From contig CABPWC010000015.1 in NCBI GenBank assembly GCA_902461025.1, forward strand, positions 1 to 21,748: a DNA stretch of 21,748 nt. Reading direction: 5' to 3'. The stretch's first letter is position 1; each line of letters begins with the position of its first letter. Shown in pieces: positions 16,205 through 21,748 of this stretch. Made by a program: the position numbers and the translations under genes. The notes below the pieces were generated by a model. It made no database searches. It was given only the letters and a program-made list of their open reading frames with translations, and was not told the origin of the DNA. Source of the DNA: an uncultured Streptococcus sp. GTDB taxonomy: Bacteria > Bacillota > Bacilli > Lactobacillales > Streptococcaceae.

Positions 16205-16488
16205 ATGATGTGGTGGACCGGATCTATATAAATGTCAAGGATTTACCGTTTCAGTCCTTGGGAGCTTTAGCTAATATCCTGTCTGATGTTAAGAAGGGAC
16301 TGATTCAAGACAGTCATATCTGGTCTTTCTTCCAGTCATTTTTCAAACAATATCAGTTGATAATCAGCTTAAATCAGATCTATCAGTTTGTCTATCTTTC
16401 TCTGATGGAGATCATGTCCTATCTTCACTTTGATTATTGGAAAAAAACGGCTCGGTCAGGAGCTAGTATGAATAAGGAGAACAAATGA
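16126..16488 (+). pseudogene. Orphan C-terminal reading frame coupled to the channel gene
   Basis: This frame is open from 16105 and has only a TTG (16126) as an early start-like codon, with no ribosome site. It overlaps the TMEM175 fragment in a different frame. The translation (VEFVSTLGAAGVLFGEFHAI, then a long polar stretch, then IISLNQIYQFVYLSLMEIM near the end) does not resemble the remaining TMEM175 helices. It ends in ATGA overlapping the start of the potassium channel gene and contains that gene's AAGGAG site, so its 3' half looks like an old operon partner. I do not recognise the family. Alternatives: C-terminal remnant of another membrane protein joined by deletion, or a strongly diverged frameshifted TMEM175. 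Confidence 0.45.
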
Positions 16489-16808
16489 AACGTTTAAAAA
16501 TGTTATGGCATATTATGCAGGTTACGGGTTTTACTCGGTTTGCTCTGAGTTTTGTGACCTTTGTTTTTGGGTCAGGAGGCGTGCTTTTCCTAGTTGAACC
16601 TGCTATCACAAATTACGGAGACGGTCTTTGGTATGCTTTTGTGACTTCGACGACTGTCGGCTACGGGGATCTCCTAGCTGTGACCTTGATTGGAAGGATT
16701 ACCAGTGTCTTCTTGACGATTTATGGGCTCATATTTTTTGGCTGTTTATCAGCTGTTATTTTTAATTATTATACCAATTTAAATAAGGAAAGAGGAGAGG
16801 ACAAATGA
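16485..16808 (+). CDS. Small two-TM potassium channel
   Basis: The 107-residue product has the minimal potassium-channel pore layout: outer helix (about 15-38), pore loop with the selectivity filter TVGYGD (57-62) preceded by WYAFVTSTT, and inner helix (about 70-95) ending NYYTNLNKERGEDK. No RCK/TrkA domain is attached, so gating is not evident. AAGGAG lies 8 nt before the ATG. Both gene edges are ATGA overlaps, with the orphan frame upstream and the DUF389 gene downstream, indicating translational coupling. It lies between the two rpsI 3'-end repeats. Confidence 0.85.
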   Translation: MKRLKMLWHIMQVTGFTRFALSFVTFVFGSGGVLFLVEPAITNYGDGLWYAFVTSTTVGYGDLLAVTLIGRITSVFLTIYGLIFFGCLSAVIFNYYTNLNKERGEDK

Positions 16809-17854
16809 CTGCCAATTATTCAACACGGGAATACCGTGAGAAATTATACGATGACCTTCATGTTCGATTGAGAGATACAGCGATTTTGATGTGTGCAATT
16901 TTTATTGCCTCTATCGGACTAAATATGAATTCAACAGCTGTCATTATAGGAGCCATGTTGATTTCACCTCTCATGACACCGATTGTTGGACTGGGATTCG
17001 GTTTAGCTATTTTTGATACGCGTTTAATCAAGCAATCTCTAGAGGTTTTATTGACTCAAGTGTTGGTCAGTTTGCTTGTCTCGACTCTGTATTTCTGGAT
17101 TTCTCCCTTGTCTTATGCAAGTAGCGAGTTGATCGCACGAACCTCTCCAACCATTTGGGATGTTCTCATTGCTATTGCTGGTGGGATTGCTGGTGTGATC
17201 GGTTCAAGGAAAAAAGAAGCAAACAATATCGTGCCAGGAGTAGCCATTGCTACAGCTCTGATGCCGCCTATCTGTACTGCTGGCTATGGTTTAGCTAATG
17301 GGAATGTACGATTTTTATTGGGGGCTCTCTATCTTTTCTTGATCAACTGTGTCTTTATCATGCTAGCCAACATTGTTGGAACAAGAATTTTGATGAGAAA
17401 ATCTCCTTTAACTTCATTTAAAGAGCTGAGCATTAAAATGAGAATTGGCTTGATTTCTTTGATTGTATTGTTGATTCTTCCAGCTAGCTATTCGGCAGTT
17501 ACTCTGACAATAGAACAAGCGCGCAAAGAAGGGATCAAACAGTTTGTAGGAAAAGAGTTCGCCAATTATACGGTTATTAATCAAGTCTACAAGTCAAGTA
17601 ACAATGAATTGGTCTTGACGGTTGTTGGAGATCCGATTTCAGAAGAAGAATTAGAAACACTCCACCAAAAACAAGCCTCTTACGGTATTCAATCTGTTCA
17701 ATTGAAAGTGAATCAAGTTCAGAACTCGCCAACATTAGATAGTGAAGCGACCAAGGAATTTTATGAAAACATTGACAAGTATATTGATCAAAAACTCTCT
17801 GAAAAAGATTCACAAAACGATCTCGTAAAAGAAAATGAAGCAGACAAGGATTGA
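16805..17854 (+). CDS. DUF389/TIGR00341 family membrane protein
   Basis: The 349-residue product carries the DUF389 hallmark segments SIGLNMNSTAVIIGAMLISP (38-57 region) and NIVPGVAIATALMPPICTAG (about 140-160), within about six membrane helices. A soluble C-terminal domain (about 235-349) ends in an acidic-basic tail (LSEKDSQNDLVKENEADKD). The family is widespread in bacteria and has no assigned function that I can state. GAGGAGAGG is a strong ribosome site, and the ATG overlaps the channel gene stop by ATGA. The pairing suggests a joint role in ion or membrane homeostasis; that is inference from the operon only. Confidence 0.85.
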   Translation: MTANYSTREYREKLYDDLHVRLRDTAILMCAIFIASIGLNMNSTAVIIGAMLISPLMTPIVGLGFGLAIFDTRLIKQSLEVLLTQVLVSLLVSTLYFWISPLSYASSELIARTSPTIWDVLIAIAGGIAGVIGSRKKEANNIVPGVAIATALMPPICTAGYGLANGNVRFLLGALYLFLINCVFIMLANIVGTRILMRKSPLTSFKELSIKMRIGLISLIVLLILPASYSAVTLTIEQARKEGIKQFVGKEFANYTVINQVYKSSNNELVLTVVGDPISEEELETLHQKQASYGIQSVQLKVNQVQNSPTLDSEATKEFYENIDKYIDQKLSEKDSQNDLVKENEADKD

Positions 17855-17948
17855 GGACAATGAACTGAATCGGTTTTTACGCCGTGTTTTTCTTGTATCT
17901 TCCTCTTTCTTACTTATAGCAGGTTGTTTTTGCTTGAATAAGAAATAA
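17835..17948 (+). CDS. Small membrane or lipoprotein-like peptide, 37 aa
   Basis: ATG 17835, inside the last codons of the DUF389 gene in another frame, opens a 37-codon frame. It has a charged head (MKQTRIEDNELNRFLRRV) and one hydrophobic segment with a lipobox-like LIAGC, then CLNKK and stop. The layout (basic residues before one helix) is that of a single-span peptide, a lipoprotein signal or the truncated start of a longer gene. The ribosome site is weak (AAAAGAAA). Translation would be by coupling to the DUF389 gene. Confidence 0.3.
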   Translation: MKQTRIEDNELNRFLRRVFLVSSSFLLIAGCFCLNKK

Positions 17949-18169
17949 ATTAGAAGTTCTATCATCTAAGAAAAATGATGAACAAAAAATCATTTAACTA
18001 ATGGTGTGAACGTTTAGTGTTTATCAGCTCCATTCTCTGTAATTTTGGGGGTAAAATCCACACCATTCGGATAAAATTAGTTGAATTTGATTGGAAAAAA
18101 GCTTTTATAAAAGCGGAGAAAAGTCTTGATATTACGCTGTTTTTAGTCCAACTGAAATTCATACTTTCC
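17949..18169. other. Non-coding stretch before the right repeat
   Basis: I see no gene here. A short frame from 18017 runs into the copied rpsI tail but has no ribosome site and no recognisable N-terminal sequence. If an integrative element was here, this would be its right end. Confidence 0.4.
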
Positions 18170-18220
18170 AAACCAGGCTTGAAAAAGGCCCGTAAAGCAT
18201 CACAATTTAGTAAACGTTAA
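18170..18220 (+). repeat. Right copy of the rpsI 3'-end direct repeat (att-like)
   Basis: It matches rpsI 15498-15548 at 49 of 51 positions, ends at the same TAA, and still encodes KPGLKKARKASQFSKR in frame. It is followed within 31 bp by a strong terminator, as expected if this is the original rpsI 3' end displaced by an insertion. Confidence 0.75.
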
Positions 18221-18250
18221 TTCGTTACTGGACAGCAGAATACAAACGAA

Positions 18251-18280
18251 AACACTTTGCATCTTGCAAGGTGTTTTTTT
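18251..18280 (+). terminator. Strong terminator after the right rpsI-tail copy
   Basis: AACACTTTGC (18251-18260) pairs with GCAAGGTGTT (18266-18275), ten pairs including one G-U, with a seven-T run (18274-18280). No intact gene precedes it now; it fits best as the former rpsI operon terminator. Confidence 0.85.
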
Positions 18281-18312
18281 CTATGAGAACTGGCGGTGCG
18301 CAATTAGGATAG

Positions 18313-18337
18313 CTCTAGCGACTTTAGTCGCATAGAG
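18313..18337. other. Near-perfect palindrome at the left edge of the IS remnant
   Basis: CTCTAGCGACT (18313-18323) and AGTCGCATAGAG (18326-18337) form an 11-bp stem with one bulged A and a two-base centre. It lies just before the transposase fragment and has no following T run. Confidence 0.55.
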
Positions 18338-18352
18338 ATATGCTATGCACAG

Positions 18353-18934
18353 TTGCCTCAAGAAAACAATGCTTCTTGGTCCACCCTGTTAGACAAGCTT
18401 CAAAACCAAGGAATCCAACAGATTTCTCTTGTAGTTACAGATGGCTTTAAGGGGCTTGAGCAGATTATCAGTCAGGCTCACCCATTAGCTAAACAACAAT
18501 GTTGCTTAATTCATATTAGTCGAAATCTAGCTAGTAAAGTGAAACGAGCAGATAGAGCGGTTATTCTGGGGCAATTTATAATGATTTATCGTGCTGAAAA
18601 TTTAGAAATGGCAGGACAAGCTTTAGAGGACTTTCTCGCCGAATGGAAACCAAAGTATAGGAAAGTCATGGAAAGTCTGGAGAAGACGGATAATCTTTTA
18701 ACTTTTTATCAGTTTCCCTACCAGATTTGGCACAGCATGTATTCGACAAACCTCATTGAGTCTCTTAACAAAGAAATCAAACATCAAATGAAAAAGAAGG
18801 TTCTTTTTCCTAATGAGGAGGCTCTGGAACGTTACTTAGTTACGTTGTTTGAAGATTATAATTTCAAGCAAAGTCAACGAATCCATAAAGGGTTTGGTCA
18901 ATGTTCTGATACACTTGAAAGCTTATTTAATTAA
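18353..18934 (+). pseudogene. 5'-truncated IS256 (mutator)-family transposase
   Basis: The 193-codon frame covers only the C-terminal half of an IS256-type transposase (full length about 400 residues). It enters at QENNASWSTLLDKLQNQGIQ, continues through LVVTDGFKGL with the second catalytic Asp, CCLIHISRNL, and TNLIESLNKEIKHQ containing the expected catalytic Glu, and ends at LESLFN. The N-terminal DNA-binding part and the first catalytic Asp are absent. The start assigned at 18353 is a TTG without a ribosome site, so no functional protein is expected. The sequence upstream is not transposase-like, so the 5' half was deleted or replaced. Confidence 0.8.
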
Positions 18935-18951
18935 CACTCCGTAACTCTACT

Positions 18952-18978
18952 TAAGTGTTTACACATAATTATTTACAG
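18952..18978 (+). mobile_element. Right terminal repeat of the IS256-family remnant
   Basis: GTGTTTACACATAATTATTT lies 17 bp after the transposase stop and resembles the terminal repeats of IS256-family elements (GTGTTTACACA...ATT...). No partner left end was found in the window, consistent with a one-ended remnant. Confidence 0.5.
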
Positions 18979-19021
18979 TATCAAAAAATAAAGTATATTG
19001 TTTTCATCATAATATAATTAA

Positions 19022-19061
19022 ATATCAGTATAGAGAATTTTATCTATATATCAGATATCAG
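19022..19061 (+). repeat. Three ATATCAG heptamers upstream of the metal-ATPase promoter
   Basis: ATATCAG occurs at 19022-19028, 19048-19054 and 19055-19061, the last two adjacent and ending 4 bp before the -35. TATAGA (19029-19034) and TCTATA (19043-19048) also form an inverted repeat between copies. They may bind a regulator. Confidence 0.4.
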
Positions 19062-19064
19062 CAA

Positions 19065-19093
19065 TTGCTTTTGCTGTCATTTTTCGCTACAAT
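19065..19093 (+). promoter_or_regulatory. Promoter of the DUF6110-P-type ATPase operon
   Basis: TTGCTT (19065-19070), 17-bp spacer, TACAAT (19088-19093), about 22 bp before the first ATG. Confidence 0.7.
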
Positions 19094-19114
19094 AGTTACA
19101 AGGAGGAAATAAAC

Positions 19115-19393
19115 ATGTTAAAAGAAGTATTAAACGTCGCAAAAGTTGCGAAAAAATCATCTCTCTTCTTAGGAGGGGTAGCATTTGGGACGCTTGGCTT
19201 GAAAGTCTTAGCAAGTAAAGAAGCTAAGAAAGGCTATTCTAAGGCCTTGGCTAAAGCTTACAAATTGAAAGATGGACTGGATGCATCTGTTTCTGTTGTA
19301 AAACAACACGGTGATGATGTTTTACAAGACGCTAAATATTTATACGAACAGGAAAAGAAAGAAGAACAATTAGATAGCCTGACAGGTGAATAA
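19115..19393 (+). CDS. DUF6110 family small membrane protein
   Basis: The 92-residue product has one hydrophobic segment near the N-terminus (SSLFLGGVAFGTLGLKVLA, about 15-33) followed by a charged helical region rich in Lys, Glu and Ala. It fits the DUF6110 family, which is found next to metal P-type ATPases in Firmicutes. It begins with a textbook AAGGAGG site and its stop lies one base before the ATPase ATG. A role as partner or regulator of the ATPase is inferred from the constant neighbourhood; no biochemical function can be stated. Confidence 0.75.
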   Translation: MLKEVLNVAKVAKKSSLFLGGVAFGTLGLKVLASKEAKKGYSKALAKAYKLKDGLDASVSVVKQHGDDVLQDAKYLYEQEKKEEQLDSLTGE

Positions 19394-19394
19394 T

Positions 19395-21458
19395 ATGTCT
19401 TTTAAAGTGCTACACAGAGGATATCAACATATCCGATTATCGTCCTCGTTTTCACTGACCTTGGATATTCAAGATTATCTTCGTTCCTTGGCTAAAGATG
19501 AAAAAGGGATCGACTCTATTCAGTTTTATATGGATCAGCAGCACTTTACTCTACGTATGAAAGAAGGCTTCTCTGTATTAGAAAATGCAGAGGCCTTTTT
19601 AAAAAAAATTGACAAGGGGAAAGTTTCGGACTTGATGACTCTTCCCATTCGTAGAGAAGAGAGTGCTTATTCAATTGTATCGGGTGCAGCGATTAAGCGT
19701 TTGCTGTTTCGAAGTTTTGTACCCTACCCTATTCGTTATATTTGGACTTGTTATCAGGCTTTGGGTTATGTCAAAGAAGCCTATCAAACTTTAGCGCGCA
19801 AGGAACTAACCATGGAGGTCTTGGACTGTTCGGCCATTTTGTTGTCCTTGTTTATGAACCAATCCAAGACAGCTAGCAACATCATGTTTATGCTTGATTT
19901 GGGTAATCATCTGGATCAGTGGTCTTTAAAAAAAACAGCAACAGATTTGGAACAAAGCCTTCTTGCTAAAGAAAGTGATGTTTTCTTAGTGCGGGGAGAC
20001 ATGGTCATCAGCATCAAGAGTTCTGATGTTCAAGTAGGTGATGTATTAGTTGTCTCCCAAGGTAATGAAATCTTGTTTGACGGCCAAGTGGTTTCAGGAT
20101 TAGGCATGGTCAATGAGAGTTCCTTGACTGGAGAGAGCTTCCCTGTTGAAAAGAAAGAGGGAGATTCTGTATGTGCGAATACTGTTTTGGAAACAGGAGA
20201 GTTAAGAATTCGTGTGACTGATAATCAGATAAACAGTCGTATTTTGCAACTCATCAATCTGATGAAAAAATCTGAAGAGAGTAAGAAGACAAAACAACGT
20301 CATTTTATTAGGATGGCAGACAAGGTTGTAAAATATAACTTCTTAGGTGCTGGTTTGACTTATCTGTTAACAGGTTCGTTTTCAAAAGCCATTTCCTTTT
20401 TATTGGTGGATTTTTCATGTGCTCTAAAAATATCCACACCTGTAGCCTACCTTACGGCCATAAAGGAAGGTCTAAATCGAGAAATGGTTATTAAAGATGG
20501 TGATGTATTAGAAAAATATCTGGAAGTGGATACTTTCTTGTTTGATAAAACGGGTACCATCACGACGAGTTATCCTTTGGTTGAAAAGGTTCTTCCTTTC
20601 GGAGATTATACTGAGAAAGATATTTTAAGAATAAGTGCATGTTTGGAGGAACATATCTATCATCCTATTGCCAATGCAATTGTTAAACAAGCTGAAATTG
20701 AAGGCATTGAACACGAAGAAATGCATGGCAAGCTTCAGTATGTTGCAAGCAAAGGGATTAAATCGCAAATTGATGGTCAATCGGTTGTCATTGGAAATTA
20801 TGTACTAATGCAAGACGAACAGGTAAGAATTAGTTCTGAGCAGCTGGCCTTGATTGAGCAATATAAGACTCATTACAATTTATTGTTTTTGGCTTATAAG
20901 AAAGAATTAATTGGGATGTTTTGTATCCACACTCCCTTGAGAAGCGAGGCGAAAGTTGCATTGAAAAAGCTAAAGCGCCAAGGGAAAAAACTGATTCTGG
21001 CAACTGGTGATACGTTGGCTAGAACAGAAGAGTTGGTTAAAGATCTGCCATTTGACAACGTTTATACTGATTTAAAACCAGATGGTAAGTTTCAGTTGGT
21101 TCAGGAATTACAGAAAGCTGGCCGAACTATTTTGATGGTTGGAGACGGGTTAAACGACTCTGCTGCCTTGACGCTTGCAGATATTGGGGTTGTGATGAAT
21201 GAAAGTGCTGATATTTCTAAGCAGATGAGTGATATTTTATTATTAGATAATCGTTTAGATTTCTTCGAGGAATTGAATTCTTTATCTGAATCGTTGCAGA
21301 AATTAATTCAAAGAAATATTCAAGAAACAGTTGTAATAAATGGAAGTTTAATTGGATTTGGGTTGTTAAATTGGTTAAGCCCATCTAATCTTTCGATATT
21401 GCACAATCTGACTACTTTAAGAATCGTCCTTCGTAGTCTTTCTATTAAAAGTAGGTAA
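19395..21458 (+). CDS. P1B-like heavy-metal P-type ATPase lacking the CPC motif
   Basis: ATG 19395 (AGGTGA upstream, one base after the DUF6110 stop) gives 687 residues; the GTG at 19386 would overlap the upstream gene. Visible motifs: actuator TGES (245-248), phosphorylation DKTGT (Asp384), the P1B HP dipeptide (423-424) and hinge GDGLND (583-588), so a complete catalytic engine is present. The transmembrane metal motif, usually CPC, reads FSC (Ser341-Cys342) in DFSCALKISTP. The N-terminal 90 residues are degenerate and lack a CxxC metal-binding site. Membrane segments appear near 105-125, 150-185, 315-355 and at the C-terminus. The most likely role is export of a transition metal other than copper, such as Mn, Fe or Zn; the ion cannot be read from sequence. 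It is in an operon with the DUF6110 gene. Confidence 0.85.
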   Translation: MSFKVLHRGYQHIRLSSSFSLTLDIQDYLRSLAKDEKGIDSIQFYMDQQHFTLRMKEGFSVLENAEAFLKKIDKGKVSDLMTLPIRREESAYSIVSGAAIKRLLFRSFVPYPIRYIWTCYQALGYVKEAYQTLARKELTMEVLDCSAILLSLFMNQSKTASNIMFMLDLGNHLDQWSLKKTATDLEQSLLAKESDVFLVRGDMVISIKSSDVQVGDVLVVSQGNEILFDGQVVSGLGMVNESSLTGESFPVEKKEGDSVCANTVLETGELRIRVTDNQINSRILQLINLMKKSEESKKTKQRHFIRMADKVVKYNFLGAGLTYLLTGSFSKAISFLLVDFSCALKISTPVAYLTAIKEGLNREMVIKDGDVLEKYLEVDTFLFDKTGTITTSYPLVEKVLPFGDYTEKDILRISACLEEHIYHPIANAIVKQAEIEGIEHEEMHGKLQYVASKGIKSQIDGQSVVIGNYVLMQDEQVRISSEQLALIEQYKTHYNLLFLAYKKELIGMFCIHTPLRSEAKVALKKLKRQGKKLILATGDTLARTEELVKDLPFDNVYTDLKPDGKFQLVQELQKAGRTILMVGDGLNDSAALTLADIGVVMNESADISKQMSDILLLDNRLDFFEELNSLSESLQKLIQRNIQETVVINGSLIGFGLLNWLSPSNLSILHNLTTLRIVLRSLSIKSR

Positions 21459-21514
21459 GAGACCGAGAAGCTGAGGTTATAAAAACTAAAAGGAGTTGTC
21501 TCATTTGAGAATAA

Positions 21515-21540
21515 CGGCTCTTTGTCAACTGTAGTGGGTT
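21515..21540 (+). mobile_element. Possible terminal repeat of an ISL3-type element
   Basis: GGCTCTTTGTCAACTGTAGT and the GGGTTG that follows look like the ends of ISL3-family elements common in mitis-group genomes. It stands alone here, with no transposase sequence. The identification is from memory. Confidence 0.35.
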
Positions 21541-21558
21541 GGTGGAAAATTATACCCT

Positions 21559-21588
21559 GGAGAGGACCAAATTGGTTCTCTCCTTTTA
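21559..21588 (+). terminator. Terminator after the P-type ATPase operon
   Basis: GGAGAGGACC (21559-21568) pairs with GGTTCTCTCC (21574-21583), ten pairs with one G-U, followed by TTTT. It is 100 bp past the ATPase stop. Confidence 0.8.
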
Positions 21589-21696
21589 AATATTGAAAAA
21601 ACCATTGGCAGTGGACATACTTTAAGACTATATATTTCTGAAACTAGTTTCACAATACAAATATTGACATGCAATTATTAATTGGTGGATTTTAAG

Positions 21697-21725
21697 TTGA
21701 CATCTACAAAGGTTAATGTTAGAAT
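21697..21725 (+). promoter_or_regulatory. Near-consensus promoter facing out of the window
   Basis: TTGACA (21697-21702), exact 17-bp spacer, extended -10 TGTTAGAAT (TAGAAT at 21720-21725). No start codon lies within the remaining 23 bp; the gene is beyond the window. Confidence 0.7.
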
Positions 21726-21748
21726 ACATTCAAAAATGTATTTGAATG
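21725..21748 (+). promoter_or_regulatory. Overlapping palindromes at the transcription start, candidate operator
   Basis: TACATT/AATGTA (21725-21730 with 21735-21740) and CATTCAAA/TTTGAATG (21727-21734 with 21741-21748) are two perfect inverted repeats sharing bases. They start at the last base of the -10, an ideal repressor position. The binding protein is unknown. Confidence 0.45.

Noticed and set aside
17855..17900. Terminator after the DUF389 gene
   Set aside because: CGG...CCG around ACGC with T runs is too short a stem; no convincing terminator was found before 18251.
18017..18220. A 67-codon reading frame ending in the S9 tail
   Set aside because: It has no ribosome site, its first 50 residues are unrecognisable, and the only familiar part is the copied rpsI 3' end. 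Better read as a repeat in non-coding DNA.
19386..19394. GTG start three codons upstream of the P-type ATPase ATG
   Set aside because: It would overlap the end of the DUF6110 gene, while ATG 19395 is correctly placed after AGGTGA.

Overview
The window reads as chromosome of a mitis-group Streptococcus (S. mitis, S. oralis or a close relative of S. pneumoniae). The evidence is low-GC DNA, the order pbp2b-recR-ddl-murF beside an RpiR-type regulator, an L13-leader-controlled rplM-rpsI operon, strong AAGGAG-type ribosome sites with extended -10 promoters, and a very large LPXTG-anchored surface protein.

Region 1 (1-7233) is the 3' part of one giant cell-wall-anchored protein that is cut by the window start. 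It joins a trypsin/V8-like protease domain, a single wall-binding-type repeat, two MucBP-like domains, a GH29 alpha-L-fucosidase domain, several beta-sandwich/carbohydrate-binding-like domains, five tandem helical/proline-rich repeats, two G5-like repeats and an LPATG sorting signal. Region 2 (7260-8360) holds convergent terminators, a minus-strand RpiR/SIS regulator (probably NanR) and a divergent promoter region.

Region 3 (8346-13677) is the cell-wall/recombination block: PBP2b, RecR, D-Ala-D-Ala ligase (with its own promoter) and MurF. Ddl makes D-Ala-D-Ala, MurF attaches it to the UDP-MurNAc tripeptide, and PBP2b crosslinks the finished stem peptides. The PBP2b carries active-site-neighbour residues (446 Ala, 476 Gly and others) known from low-affinity mosaic alleles. 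Region 4 (13824-15603) holds a YwaF/TIGR02206 membrane protein, then rplM-rpsI behind a structured leader RNA that can form mutually exclusive or crossing stems.

Region 5 (15498-18220) is the most unusual part. The last 51 bp of rpsI, including the stop codon, recur 2.7 kb downstream with two mismatches. They bracket a broken TMEM175-type channel gene fused out of frame to an unrelated reading frame, an intact 2TM potassium-channel gene, a DUF389 membrane protein gene and a small membrane-peptide ORF, tightly packed with ATGA overlaps. This looks like the attachment-site scar of an integrative element, now without an integrase, whose cargo is ion channels/transporters. Region 6 (18251-18980) is a terminator followed by a 5'-truncated IS256-family transposase. 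Region 7 (19048-21588) is a two-gene operon with a DUF6110 small membrane protein and a P1B-like metal P-type ATPase that lacks the CPC motif. The last 200 bp hold a terminator, a possible IS end, and a near-consensus promoter whose -10 abuts overlapping palindromes and which faces out of the window.
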